A stretch of 64,000 nucleotides of DNA from contig CAJXUD010000009.1 in assembly GCA_913061415.1 (NCBI GenBank), positions 106,663-170,662 of the forward strand, in the 5' to 3' direction. The notes under the pieces are model-generated. The model was not told the origin of the DNA, searched no databases, and saw only the letters and a program-made list of their open reading frames with translations. Numbering within the stretch: the stretch's first letter is position 1; the number at the start of each line of letters is the position of its first letter. The translations under genes and the position numbers were made by a program. Origin of the DNA: an uncultured Oleispira sp. (lineage in GTDB: Bacteria > Pseudomonadota > Gammaproteobacteria > Pseudomonadales > Oceanobacteraceae). Of this stretch, positions 28,310 to 37,132 are shown piece by piece.

Positions 28310-29740
28310 TTATGCACTAAGGCCCTTAAATAACGCCTTGGTATGTTCTGCTGCCAGTTTCAAATCAACGATTGGCACTGGGTACGAAAACTGATTCGCT
28401 ACCTGCTTACTCGGTTGATGTATGGCTTTGCCCTGAATAGCGGCAAGCTCTTTAACATACTTACGCACGAAATCCCCTTTTGGATCAAATCGCTCAGCTT
28501 GTCGGTAGGGGTTGAAAATTCTGAAGTAAGGAACGGCATCAACCCCGGTACTGGCCGACCATTGCCAGCCACCATTATTGGACGCTAAATCAGCATCTGC
28601 GAGTCGACTATAAAAATAGGCTTCGCCTAAACGCCAATCTATCTGCAAATGTTTGGTTAGAAACATTGCAACCACCATTCGGAGTCGGTTATGCATCCAC
28701 CCTGTTGTATTGAGCTGACGCATGGCAGCATCAACAATAGGCACCCCTGTTTTACCGGCACACCAAGATTCAAAATCTTGGTTATTCCCTTTCCAAGGTA
28801 GAAGATCGGTAATATCTTTAAATGGCTTACTCATACTGACCTTGGGAAAGGCGACGAGTATATGTCGATAAAAATCACGCCATACCAATTCATTGAGCCA
28901 GCACAGCTTCCCTTCGCCTTGCACTTCAGATAGCAATTCTATTGTCTGTTGCTCGCTGCTTAGCAACCCTTGTAAACACTGCCGAGTTGTCAGAGTTCCT
29001 AGCGCCAAATAAACAGATAAGTGACTGGTAGCATCAAGGTCGGGAAAGTCTCTTTGGGTGTGATACTGACTTACATCCTCATCAATAAAATCGTTTAAAC
29101 GATCATGGGCTTCATCTTCGCCAGTAGGCCATTGCTGCTGAGTATCGATATCAACATCAATCAAGTTAGCTTTAAGACATTGTATATTCGATGAGCAATC
29201 AATCGTTTGCTGTGCCACGGGTTTACTATATAAAGGTCTAGCAAGAGTCGTTATATTCGCCATCCAGTTTTTAGCAAAGGCCGAAAAAACTTTATAACAC
29301 TCGCCACTGCCATTTAGTACCGCACCAGGGGGCACAATACACTGATCGTGATAACCTTTTGCTTCAATATTAAAACCCGCTAATACTCGAACCGTTTCTT
29401 CGGTATAGCGCTGTTCATTCACTTCATATTCATGGTTGTAATAGAGGTGTGTGATGCTCTGTTCGACACATAGCTCTTTTAACTGCTGTGGGACATTAGA
29501 AAAAACATCACAGTCCAAAACAATCAAAGGAACATTTAATTGCGACAGCTGCTCTTCTAACTCAATCAGATGGTCAACGATTAAACGGCGCTTTATCGGT
29601 GCTAAACCGTGCCGATCCCATTGTTTATTGCTTAAGCAATAAACGGCAATCGTCGCACCTTGGGCCATGGCATTGAAAAGGGCTGGATTATCGTAAATGC
29701 GCAGGTCGCTTCGCAGCCAAACTAGATTCATCATATCCAT
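28310..29740 (-). CDS. phr: Deoxyribodipyrimidine photolyase
   Basis: A 476-aa class I CPD photolyase, repairing UV dimers with blue light. The N-terminal antenna domain begins NLVWLRSDLRIYDNPAL. The C-terminal FAD domain includes WLNELVWRDFYRHIL, the region GWMHNRLRMVVAMFLTKHL, and ADLASNNGGWQWSASTGVD with the active-site tryptophans. The start may be M1 (29740) or M4 (29731). The stop of the preceding flavoprotein gene is 9 bases upstream, so the two are cotranscribed. Photolyases are classic members of RpoE-ChrR light-stress regulons. Confidence 0.95.
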   Translation of the reverse strand: MDMMNLVWLRSDLRIYDNPALFNAMAQGATIAVYCLSNKQWDRHGLAPIKRRLIVDHLIELEEQLSQLNVPLIVLDCDVFSNVPQQLKELCVEQSITHLYYNHEYEVNEQRYTEETVRVLAGFNIEAKGYHDQCIVPPGAVLNGSGECYKVFSAFAKNWMANITTLARPLYSKPVAQQTIDCSSNIQCLKANLIDVDIDTQQQWPTGEDEAHDRLNDFIDEDVSQYHTQRDFPDLDATSHLSVYLALGTLTTRQCLQGLLSSEQQTIELLSEVQGEGKLCWLNELVWRDFYRHILVAFPKVSMSKPFKDITDLLPWKGNNQDFESWCAGKTGVPIVDAAMRQLNTTGWMHNRLRMVVAMFLTKHLQIDWRLGEAYFYSRLADADLASNNGGWQWSASTGVDAVPYFRIFNPYRQAERFDPKGDFVRKYVKELAAIQGKAIHQPSKQVANQFSYPVPIVDLKLAAEHTKALFKGLSA

Positions 29741-29749
29741 TGTCTCAAT

Positions 29750-30871
29750 TTATGCTTCTTTGCTTTCATTAAACGTTAACCAATCAGCGAGCTGTTTACC
29801 ACTAAACCAAGCCGATTCAATACCTTCATAATCATTGTTAATGTAATCACCAATTAAGCCTAGTCCTTTTTCATCCCATAAATAGCCTTGTTTTATACCA
29901 GCACTTTGCGCAATGCGTGAATATAACCAGCGATGGGAATAACAATTCAGCGTATTGATGGGCTGTTGAGTTAGACGCTCTAACTCAACCATCAATTTGC
30001 TGCTGACTTGCTCAGAGCTCAAATCTAAATGGTTTTGTGTCCAAGCAGCGGTTGCTTGAACCTGCAAAACAACATCGGCTTTCTCATCATTTATAGTTGC
30101 CAAGCTGGATTGTCCAGAAGTACGACCGGGCTTACTACTTTCTAAACTGATCGATGCAATGATGTCGCTATCTGGATATTGCAGGCACTGTAAGTTTGCT
30201 AGTTCGGTATCTGTTTGCACACCCATCACCCATTGAGGGTCGACTTTCACTTCGGATAGCGAGTTTTGCAATGTTGAATCATTGGGTAAAAGGTCAATGG
30301 CTTGCTGTGGCGGTGCGGCAATAATGACATTATGCGATGTGGCTAATAGTGTTTTTTTAGGGCGCTGACTTGAATGGCCCTGGCTTGAATGACTGCCTTC
30401 TGTAAAAACATGCCAAAGGCCATCAATGTACTCAACATCTGTCACTCGAGTGCTAAAGTGGCACTCTAAATCTTTACTCAAATACCGAGTAACGGCTGAA
30501 TTTCTAGGCGTACCAACATAGTGTATTTTTTCACTATCATCTTTAAACCAGAGTGCTACCGCCCCTCTTTGATGCCACGCCTCTAAGGCTTCAGCAAAGT
30601 CTGTGCTGCTGGCAACCAAGCTGGCACTGCCTAAATCGAACGCCATAAACGTATCGTTATCAGTCGTAGATGTGTTTACAACCCGCTTAGATGACAAACG
30701 ACCACCTGTGCCACGAGCCTTTTCGAACACGGCAACAGCCTTACCCGCTTTATTTAAGCAACTCGCGGCGGTTAAACCAGCGATTCCTGCACCGATAACA
30801 ACATAATCTAATACACCATCCGCTTTTGGGCGAGTCTCAATTGCGGTATTTCTTTCAGTAAGTTGGCTCAT
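29750..30871 (-). CDS. Renalase-like NAD(P)/FAD-dependent oxidoreductase
   Basis: A 373-aa flavoprotein. The Rossmann motif DYVVIGAGIAGLTAASCLN (about 22-40) is followed by FEKARGTGGRLSSKRV, the signature of the bacterial renalase-like group. Its C-terminus YLWDEKGLGLIGDYI...WFSGKQLADWL is the family's FAD-closing segment. The substrate is not known. It is the first gene of the minus-strand photolyase/lipid operon and is preceded, 58-84 bases upstream, by a sequence fitting the promoter of the divergently encoded ECF sigma factor. Confidence 0.88.
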   Translation of the reverse strand: MSQLTERNTAIETRPKADGVLDYVVIGAGIAGLTAASCLNKAGKAVAVFEKARGTGGRLSSKRVVNTSTTDNDTFMAFDLGSASLVASSTDFAEALEAWHQRGAVALWFKDDSEKIHYVGTPRNSAVTRYLSKDLECHFSTRVTDVEYIDGLWHVFTEGSHSSQGHSSQRPKKTLLATSHNVIIAAPPQQAIDLLPNDSTLQNSLSEVKVDPQWVMGVQTDTELANLQCLQYPDSDIIASISLESSKPGRTSGQSSLATINDEKADVVLQVQATAAWTQNHLDLSSEQVSSKLMVELERLTQQPINTLNCYSHRWLYSRIAQSAGIKQGYLWDEKGLGLIGDYINNDYEGIESAWFSGKQLADWLTFNESKEA

Positions 30872-30928
30872 ATTATTACTCTACCTATTTATTGGCCGAT
30901 CTAAATATCTATCTATATTTGTGACTAT

Positions 30929-30955
30929 TTACGCACCTAATACGCTTTTAGATCA
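30929..30955 (-). promoter_or_regulatory. Candidate promoter for the ChrR-linked ECF sigma factor
   Basis: On the minus strand TGATCT (30955-30950), an 18-base spacer, then TAA (30931-30929) followed by ATA. The promoter recognised by Rhodobacter RpoE, partner of ChrR, is, as I recall it, TGATC-N18-TAA. Transcription would start near 30922, giving a leader of about 50 bases for the flavoprotein gene. I found no equally good site for the sigma gene itself. Confidence 0.65.
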
Positions 30956-31058
30956 CTGCATTCAGCATTTTTTGTGTATTAATTACTTTACCAAAACCGA
31001 ACATTGCTTTAACTTTGCTGGGCGTGCACCTCATTCATAGCCATACAGTGGGATAATT

Positions 31059-31682
31059 TTGACTCAGAGCACTCAGTCCAATGCTCAATACCTGAACCAG
31101 TTGGTTTTGCAGATAGCACAAAATAATGAGCAAGCTTATTTAGAGTTGTTTGAATCTTGTGCTGGTCGCTTAAAAGCGTATGCCATTAAATGTGGCTCTT
31201 CTGCCTCTGATGCCGAAGATTTATTGCAAGAATGCATGCTAACGGTTTGGAAAAAAGCACCTCAATTTAATCCAAAGTCCGCTTCGGCGATGACCTGGAT
31301 GTATACTATCATCCGTAATCGCCGGATTGATGTATTACGTAAAGAAAAACCTAACCTCATCCAATCGTTTGATTTATGGCCAGATAGTGACTTTGAACAG
31401 ACGCATTCTGATCAATTTTCATCATCACTATTAGATGATGATGTCGAAAGTGATCTAAACGTAAATCTAGTGCGTATATTGATAGAATCGCTACCGGAAG
31501 AGCAGAGACAGATTGTTTATAAGGTGTACTTTGAAGGAAAGTCTCATAGTGAGATATCCCTTGATCTAGGGCTTCCCCTTGGCACCATAAAGTCTCGCTT
31601 ACGCTTGGCGATGAAGAAACTTGATAACCTTGCAAAAGAGCAAATGACATGGCTAATTATCATCCTGCTGACGAACTTCTAA
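31059..31682 (+). CDS. ECF sigma factor, ChrR-dependent (RpoE/ECF11 type)
   Basis: A 207-aa extracytoplasmic-function sigma factor. Region 2 includes ASDAEDLLQECMLTVWKKA and SAMTWMYTIIRNRRIDVLRK (about 47-97). Region 4 is LPEEQRQIVYKVYFEGKSHS...LPLGTIKSRLRLAMKKL (about 148-192). The start is TTG with gtggga upstream; no ATG would preserve region 2. The gene overlaps chrR by 34 bp, so sigma and anti-sigma are made together. Such pairs respond to singlet oxygen and light in Rhodobacter and relatives and drive photolyase and membrane-lipid genes, which is exactly the neighbourhood here. Confidence 0.93.
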   Translation: MTQSTQSNAQYLNQLVLQIAQNNEQAYLELFESCAGRLKAYAIKCGSSASDAEDLLQECMLTVWKKAPQFNPKSASAMTWMYTIIRNRRIDVLRKEKPNLIQSFDLWPDSDFEQTHSDQFSSSLLDDDVESDLNVNLVRILIESLPEEQRQIVYKVYFEGKSHSEISLDLGLPLGTIKSRLRLAMKKLDNLAKEQMTWLIIILLTNF

Positions 31683-32395
31683 TGCAATTTGCGGCGGGTC
31701 AACTGACCAACGCCCTTGGCATTCAGACAGCTTGTCATCTTGAAAGCTGCCAACAATGCCAGCATAAGGTTCGCCTATACGAACAACTTGGTGGTGACTT
31801 GATTGACATCTCGACACCGACTGAAGTGGATTCTGGCGCAAAATCACGATTACTGACTAACTTACACAAGTTACGCGCCGATTCTGCTGAAACCTCTGCG
31901 ACTAGCAGTAATGCGGCTACTGGCAACACAGCTACTGACAACACCTTTGCTAACAACACCGGTGCGATTGAAGATCTTGACGAGCTTTATAAAAAGCAGC
32001 TGAGCGGCGCAAACCAAAGATTGCCTAGACCCTTACGACGGTTCTTGCCTGATTACTATGAAAACTTACCCTGGTCTGGTTTCAGTAAAAGCATTCAGAG
32101 TTACGATCTACCCTTTTCTGATGATCAGTATACCGCTCGCTTCTACAAGATTGCTGCAGGCAGTGAGTTGCCACAGCATACTCATAGAGGTAATGAATTT
32201 ACACTAGTGATGTCGGGTAGTTTTTCTGACCTATCTGGGGATTACAATCCAGGTGACTTTGTATTAGCCGACTCTAGTACGCATCACCAGCCTAGAGCCC
32301 ATGAAAAAGAAGACTGTATCTGTTTTGCCGTTACCGATGCGCCGTTAAAAATGACCGGTTTTTTTGGCAGAATGCTGAATCCGTTTTTAAAATAA
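31649..32395 (+). CDS. chrR: ChrR-type cupin anti-sigma factor
   Basis: A 248-aa zinc anti-sigma factor that holds the ECF sigma inactive and releases it on singlet oxygen or peroxide stress. The N-terminal anti-sigma domain has the zinc ligands H5, H30, C34 and C37 (ACHLESCQQC), one position off the known ChrR set. A Thr/Asn/Ala-rich linker (about 80-107) leads to the C-terminal cupin, with H177, H179 and E183 (PQHTHRGNEF) and H212/H213 as metal ligands. Both modules are intact. The linker is longer than in Rhodobacter ChrR. Confidence 0.95.
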   Translation: MANYHPADELLMQFAAGQLTNALGIQTACHLESCQQCQHKVRLYEQLGGDLIDISTPTEVDSGAKSRLLTNLHKLRADSAETSATSSNAATGNTATDNTFANNTGAIEDLDELYKKQLSGANQRLPRPLRRFLPDYYENLPWSGFSKSIQSYDLPFSDDQYTARFYKIAAGSELPQHTHRGNEFTLVMSGSFSDLSGDYNPGDFVLADSSTHHQPRAHEKEDCICFAVTDAPLKMTGFFGRMLNPFLK

Positions 32396-32409
32396 ATGCC
32401 TCTTTTGTA

Positions 32410-32461
32410 ATCCACTTTTTTAATTGCTGCGTATAACCTATAACAGTAATCAAAAGTGGAT
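32410..32461 (+). other. Inverted repeat ahead of the SDR gene
   Basis: atccactttt (32410-32419) and aaaagtggat (32452-32461) are a perfect 10-bp inverted repeat around about 32 bases, ending just before the ribosome binding site aggaaagag of the SDR gene. It could fold in the mRNA or be a spaced operator. It is not a terminator, as no T tract follows. Confidence 0.5.
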
Positions 32462-32472
32462 AGGAAAGAGTC

Positions 32473-33282
32473 ATGATTCGTAATGAAATCATTTGGATTA
32501 CCGGCGCAAGCAGCGGCATTGGAAAAGCCATTGCAAAACAACTAGCGCAGCAAGGCAATAAGGTTATTGCTTCAGGCAGAAACAGACAGGCTCTCGATGA
32601 ACTTGCCAGCCATAGCGACAATATCTTTCCTCTTATTTGCGACTTGGTAACAGACAGCAAAGATAGCATTCAGCAATCGTTGATTGAATTAACCCCAAAA
32701 CTAGATCGTATTATTTTATCGGCCGGTGACTGCCAGTACTTAGACATTAAACAGGATGATTGGTCTTGCATTGATCATGTTATGGCCGTTAATTTTCATG
32801 GCAGTGTTCGCGCCATACAAGCTTCGCTTCCCTTATTAGAAAAAACGGATAATGCACATATTGTTGGCATATCGTCGATGGCCAGTATGGCGCCTTTCAC
32901 TCAAGCCGAGGCATATGGCGCTTCAAAAGCGGCTTTGAGCTATTTTTTAAAAGCATTACGCATAGATCTTAAAGATAAAAATATCGATGTCACGGATGTT
33001 ATGCCTGGTTTTATCGATACGCCCTTAACGCAGCAAAATGATTTTTCAATGCCCTTTCTACTTTCTTCAAAAGAAGCGAGTCATCGAATTATTAAAGCCA
33101 TCGAACAGCGCAGTTTTACCGCTGTATTTCCAAAGCGCCTGTATTGGTTATTTAAAGTTATTTCTTTGATTCCCAAAACATGGGTAAAAATAAACAGCCC
33201 TAAAGCAGCCTCACCTACCAGCTCATCGTCGTCAACTTCATCAACGTCAAAGTCAACGTCACACAAAAAGAGTGCAGACTGA
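32473..33282 (+). CDS. Short-chain dehydrogenase/reductase
   Basis: A 269-aa Rossmann-fold NAD(P)-dependent oxidoreductase. The cofactor motif is ITGASSGIGKAIAKQLA (about 9-25). The active site is a serine in GISSMASM and Y-x-x-x-K in EAYGASKAALSYF. A Ser/Thr/Lys-rich low-complexity tail ends the protein (TSSSSSTSSTSKSTSHKK). The substrate is unknown. In related bacteria SDR genes sit in the same ECF-ChrR/DUF2878/DUF3833 neighbourhood, so a role in modifying lipid-derived aldehydes or ketones is plausible but unproven. The TGA stop overlaps the ATG of the next gene (tgATG). Confidence 0.92.
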   Translation: MIRNEIIWITGASSGIGKAIAKQLAQQGNKVIASGRNRQALDELASHSDNIFPLICDLVTDSKDSIQQSLIELTPKLDRIILSAGDCQYLDIKQDDWSCIDHVMAVNFHGSVRAIQASLPLLEKTDNAHIVGISSMASMAPFTQAEAYGASKAALSYFLKALRIDLKDKNIDVTDVMPGFIDTPLTQQNDFSMPFLLSSKEASHRIIKAIEQRSFTAVFPKRLYWLFKVISLIPKTWVKINSPKAASPTSSSSSTSSTSKSTSHKKSAD

Positions 33283-33926
33283 TGCTGGACTCTGTCAGCC
33301 AATCAACTTGGCAAAGGCTAGTCGCTAATAAACAGATTATTGCCAACGCAATTGGATTCCAACTTGTGTGGTTTGTCTGTGTTCAAGGTAATAGTATTTA
33401 TGCGGTTGCTGCAGCGCTGGCATTATTGGTTTTGTATCATTTGACCTTCAAGCCAAATCTGAAAACTTGGAAAGCCTTATGTATTTTCAGCGTATTAGGC
33501 TATTTAGGTGACAGTTTAATTGCCTATGCATTCCAACTTAACTATGCAGAAGTGACAAGCTTGGTGCCGTCATCCATTTCCGCTGAGGCGGCTGCCTTAT
33601 CGACTGGATCAATTGAGAGTACCTTTCCCCCCTTACTTGCACCACTTTGGTTATTGAGTCTTTGGGTTGCCTTTGCTACCACGCTGAACCATTCAATGAA
33701 GTGGGTTTTAAAAACACCGCTACTGACCACCGCCGTTGGTCTATTCTTAGTGCCTCTTAGTTATATTGCGGGGATTAAACTTTCTAGCTCGCAATTTATG
33801 TTGTCATTAAGTGATTTAAATAGCGCTATGTTCTTTCTTGTTGAGGGCCTGTGGTGGGCACTGCTGCTTAGCGTGTATAAAAAATCACAATATTTTAATA
33901 CTAACTCGGTGATCAGTCATGAATAA
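33282..33926 (+). CDS. DUF2878 membrane protein
   Basis: A 214-aa integral membrane protein with about six hydrophobic helices. The start IIANAIGFQLVWFVCVQG and the middle LGYLGDSLIAYAF fit DUF2878, a family of unknown function. The C-terminal half shows APLWLLSLWVAFATTLNHS and VEGLWWALLLSVYKK. Stop-start overlap with the SDR gene and an 8-bp overlap with the next gene show tight operon packing. In this cluster it is expected to respond to the same sigma factor. Confidence 0.85.
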   Translation: MLDSVSQSTWQRLVANKQIIANAIGFQLVWFVCVQGNSIYAVAAALALLVLYHLTFKPNLKTWKALCIFSVLGYLGDSLIAYAFQLNYAEVTSLVPSSISAEAAALSTGSIESTFPPLLAPLWLLSLWVAFATTLNHSMKWVLKTPLLTTAVGLFLVPLSYIAGIKLSSSQFMLSLSDLNSAMFFLVEGLWWALLLSVYKKSQYFNTNSVISHE

Positions 33927-34743
33927 AATTTCATTCGTTTTTTCAAAAGCCATTTTCTTCACGGCCATGACGGCGGTCATTTACAGTACTGTGTTTAATA
34001 CAAGGGTAGCCGCTGATAGCGAGATTCCAACCTACTTCATCGGTTATGCCTACGACATTGACTCTAAAAAATTGGTCTATAGCGAGCACCATCAATATGT
34101 GACCCCGACTCTTCACCAGGTTGAATACAAGGAACCCTCTGGTGAAATATTTGCCACAAAAACCATTGATTATAGCCACAGCTACTTCGCACCCGATTTT
34201 ACTCAACATAATTTAAGAAATGGTGAAAAGGTAGCGGTTTATAGAAGAGATTCTGTAAATGAAAAGATTAAATACGCGATCAATTATCAAGAAAACTCTA
34301 AGGAAGACTCAGAGTCTAACACCTTAAAATTACGCCCTCGTATGGTCATAGATGCAGGATTTGACCACTTTATTACTAAAAACTGGGATGCTTTACTTGC
34401 TCAAGAATCACTCACCATTGATTACCTTATTCCCTCAGCACTTGACCATTATGAGCTTACGGTAAAAGAAAATACCTGCACGAATACAACCGCTAAGAAA
34501 AACCCTGAAAGTAATGACATTGAAAGTAATGACATTGAAAGAAACGACGATGAAAGCATCCACTGCTTTTCTATTTCAGCATCCAGCTTTTTCATTGGTC
34601 TTTTTTCGAGCGAGCTAGGATTAACGTATGCTCAAAATAACACCAGTAAAATTATTAGGTTAATTGAGTTTCGCGGGCGCTCCAACATCTCTGATCAAGA
34701 TGGAAACTATCAAGACGTTAACATTAATTATACTTATTTTTAG
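33919..34743 (+). CDS. Exported protein of unknown family in the ECF-ChrR operon
   Basis: A 274-aa protein I cannot place in a family. An N-terminal hydrophobic segment (about 8-31: FSKAIFFTAMTAVIYSTVF, then VAADSE) is a probable signal peptide with cleavage near A-A-D. The mature part is beta-rich, with aromatic-rich strands (IPTYFIGYAYDID...LVYSEHHQYVTPT), suggesting a periplasmic beta-barrel or sandwich. C161-region cysteines are few: two near a short acidic repeat (SNDIESNDIERND) that comes from a 15-bp tandem duplication. It overlaps DUF2878 by 8 bp and precedes the DUF3833 lipoprotein gene. Confidence 0.75.
   Translation: MNKISFVFSKAIFFTAMTAVIYSTVFNTRVAADSEIPTYFIGYAYDIDSKKLVYSEHHQYVTPTLHQVEYKEPSGEIFATKTIDYSHSYFAPDFTQHNLRNGEKVAVYRRDSVNEKIKYAINYQENSKEDSESNTLKLRPRMVIDAGFDHFITKNWDALLAQESLTIDYLIPSALDHYELTVKENTCTNTTAKKNPESNDIESNDIERNDDESIHCFSISASSFFIGLFSSELGLTYAQNNTSKIIRLIEFRGRSNISDQDGNYQDVNINYTYF
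34507..34551 (+). repeat. 15-bp in-frame tandem repeat, three copies
   Basis: Units at 34507-34521 and 34522-34536 are identical (gaaagtaatgacatt); the third, 34537-34551, has diverged. They encode E-S-N-D-I, E-S-N-D-I, E-R-N-D-D in a loop of the exported protein and keep the reading frame. Confidence 0.88.
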
Positions 34744-34831
34744 TAAGTACCTTAATCATCAATTGATAAGAACTTGAATGAATTTTTTCAAGACCTTATG
34801 CAAACGCTAAAAAACGAACAGGATTAAGCCA

Positions 34832-35389
34832 ATGAAATTTATAACCGCCTCATTATTTATTTTACTGTTAACCGCTTGCAGCTCAGTGGATATTCAACAG
34901 TACAAAGACAATCAACCAACATTAGTGCTTGATCAGTTTTTTAATGGTGAACTAACCGCACATGGCATATTAAAAAACCGCAGCGGAGAAGTAATCCGTT
35001 ATTTTAACGTCACTATGACAGGGAGTTGGGATGAAAACGGCGTAGGTACGCTGGCTGAGAAATTCATTTTTAACGATGACAGCATTCAATATAGAACCTG
35101 GACGTTTACACCTGTAGCCATGGTAAAAGATGTCGCGATTACAGGGCCTAATACGATTAAATATCAAGCAACCGCTAACGATACGCTAGCGCCAACCATA
35201 ATTGATTTAAGTGGTAATGCTTTCTTTATGAACTACGATTTATTAATCAATTATCAAGGAGATGACATTGATGTAAACATCGACGATAAGATGTATTTGA
35301 TCAATGAGAATGTCATTATTAATGAATCCGTCATGACTAAATATGGTATCGAAGTCGGGTACATTACTCTGACCATTATTAAGCAATAA
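34832..35389 (+). CDS. DUF3833 lipoprotein
   Basis: A 185-aa lipoprotein with signal peptide and lipobox LTAC (C16). The mature part has the DUF3833 pattern: VLDQFFNGELTAHGILKNRS, then VTMTGSW and TLAEKFIFNDDSIQYRTWTF. It is a lipocalin-like beta-barrel family often found beside Cfa/DUF1365 clusters, and may carry a lipid between membranes. Its function has not been shown. It is the last gene of the plus-strand ECF operon and converges on the kinase gene with an 11-bp overlap. Confidence 0.88.
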   Translation: MKFITASLFILLLTACSSVDIQQYKDNQPTLVLDQFFNGELTAHGILKNRSGEVIRYFNVTMTGSWDENGVGTLAEKFIFNDDSIQYRTWTFTPVAMVKDVAITGPNTIKYQATANDTLAPTIIDLSGNAFFMNYDLLINYQGDDIDVNIDDKMYLINENVIINESVMTKYGIEVGYITLTIIKQ

Positions 35390-37130
35390 ACGTTAACAGA
35401 TAAATAATAACCAGTACTAATGCAAACGAAGTACCCTGCCAAAAAGCCACTGGATCACGTTCAATCAAAGGTGGCTTTGTCTTTTTAACAAAGGCTTTAT
35501 TGGGTTTGCGTAAATCATGTAGATATTCAAATACATCTTGCTGACGACGTTCTGGTAAAGGGCTTACAGCCTTACGAATGGCATCATCCACCCACGAAGG
35601 TATATCCCGATCTTCGGCCATTAGACTTTTGTAGTGCAACTTTCTTTGTGCAGCGATGGTTTTAGTACGGGCTACTTTGGTTCCGTAAGGATAATCTCCC
35701 GATAATAAAAAATAGGTAATCACGCCTAACGAAAATAATTCCGACTGGGTGGTGCCCGCTTCAGCCAAAAAATACTCTGGGGCACTATAAAGCGCAGTGC
35801 CCAATAAATAAGTATCCGGAATGTCGCTCGTTGCCTCTTGCAAGCCTGCAATACTGACCGAGCCAAAATCAATGATTTTCAGTATGCCTGACTGATCTAT
35901 CATAATGTTTTCTGGGCGCAAGTCTTGATGCAGCATATCCATTTTATGAAATGCATTCAGACCCTTACCTATTTGCTCAATAAAGCCGCGTACAATTTCT
36001 AAGCTAGGTTTAGGATTATCTTGTGCCCATTGTGCGAGAGTTTGACCTTCGATGTATTCAAATACGGTATACACAGACTGGCGCTCTCGGTCGGCTAGGT
36101 CTGCTTTTAGTACATGAGGATTATTAATTCGTCTGGCGACCCACTCTTCTAATAAAAAACGCTCTAAATGTTCAGCATCATTTTCTATATCACTAGCCGG
36201 AGTTTTTATCACAACCTTTTTTTTAGTGATTATATCTTCTGCTAAATAAACGCGGCTACGGCTATTGCTGTGTAAGGTTGTTAGAATTAAATACCCCTCA
36301 AATTCCCTTCGCGCCTCTAATACTGGCGGTAGCGCAAGACGTTCTAATTCTTTATTAATCCCCAGGCCGGTATCATCAGCTAGGGCCTCAATACGCACAA
36401 TTTGAAGGGATACGTTATCATCACTGCCCAGATCATAGGCTTGCTTAACTAATGATTGTGCAACTTGATCAAGGTCACTATGAAGGTCATCAGCTTGTTG
36501 CACCGCATCAATCATGACATTGGCAGGCAGAAATTCATACAGGCCATCCGTACACATAATAAAGACATCACCCACATTGATCGTCAGAGTTTGATGATCA
36601 AAAGGACAATGCTGCTCAACCCCTAAAGCACGGCTTAAATAGCTATCGGTATCATTCGCCCACAAGCGATGATCATGAGTTAGCTGCTCTAGACCATTAT
36701 GATTTAACCGATAAATACGTGTATCACCCACATGAAAAACATGCGCACTGCGATGCTTAAAGACTAACGCACTGAAAGTAGAGACATAACCTTTGTCTTT
36801 TTCATAACGTCCGTCTCCTGCCATGGTTTTTGAATATAACCAAGAATTGATGGCTGCCAATACCCGTTCAAACGAATTTTTTACACTCCACGCTTCGGAG
36901 GTGCAGTAATAATCATCGATGAAGGTTCTAACCGCTGTTTGGCTGGCAATATGACTGGTTTGACTAGAACTAATGCCATCGGCCATCGCGACGACAATTC
37001 CTTTTAATGCGAGTAAAGAATCTTGTGGAATAAAAGCCCCATGACAGTCTTGGTTGTTTTCTTTTCGGCCCTTATCAGAAAATTGACCGATAGAAATACT
37101 TAACTCTGCTGTCATGGGAGATGCTTTCAT
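35379..37130 (-). CDS. PP2C phosphatase-Ser/Thr kinase fusion, membrane anchored
   Basis: A 583-aa bifunctional signalling protein. The PP2C domain (about 10-248) has metal-binding D28, D51-G52 (MADGISSSQTSH), HVGDTRIYRL, CTDGLYEF and GSDDNVSL, so it looks active. The kinase domain (about 278-540) has Lys K309, HQDLRPENIMID with D403 and N408, DFG at 421-423 and the APEYF of the activation segment. The glycine loop is poor. A C-terminal hydrophobic helix (about 563-582) anchors it. It starts 2 bases after the FNT channel gene, so the pair is one operon; such pairs are known in nitrate/nitrite assimilation loci. The target is unknown. Confidence 0.92.
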   Translation of the reverse strand: MKASPMTAELSISIGQFSDKGRKENNQDCHGAFIPQDSLLALKGIVVAMADGISSSQTSHIASQTAVRTFIDDYYCTSEAWSVKNSFERVLAAINSWLYSKTMAGDGRYEKDKGYVSTFSALVFKHRSAHVFHVGDTRIYRLNHNGLEQLTHDHRLWANDTDSYLSRALGVEQHCPFDHQTLTINVGDVFIMCTDGLYEFLPANVMIDAVQQADDLHSDLDQVAQSLVKQAYDLGSDDNVSLQIVRIEALADDTGLGINKELERLALPPVLEARREFEGYLILTTLHSNSRSRVYLAEDIITKKKVVIKTPASDIENDAEHLERFLLEEWVARRINNPHVLKADLADRERQSVYTVFEYIEGQTLAQWAQDNPKPSLEIVRGFIEQIGKGLNAFHKMDMLHQDLRPENIMIDQSGILKIIDFGSVSIAGLQEATSDIPDTYLLGTALYSAPEYFLAEAGTTQSELFSLGVITYFLLSGDYPYGTKVARTKTIAAQRKLHYKSLMAEDRDIPSWVDDAIRKAVSPLPERRQQDVFEYLHDLRKPNKAFVKKTKPPLIERDPVAFWQGTSFALVLVIIYLLTFIA

Positions 37131-37132
37131 GC

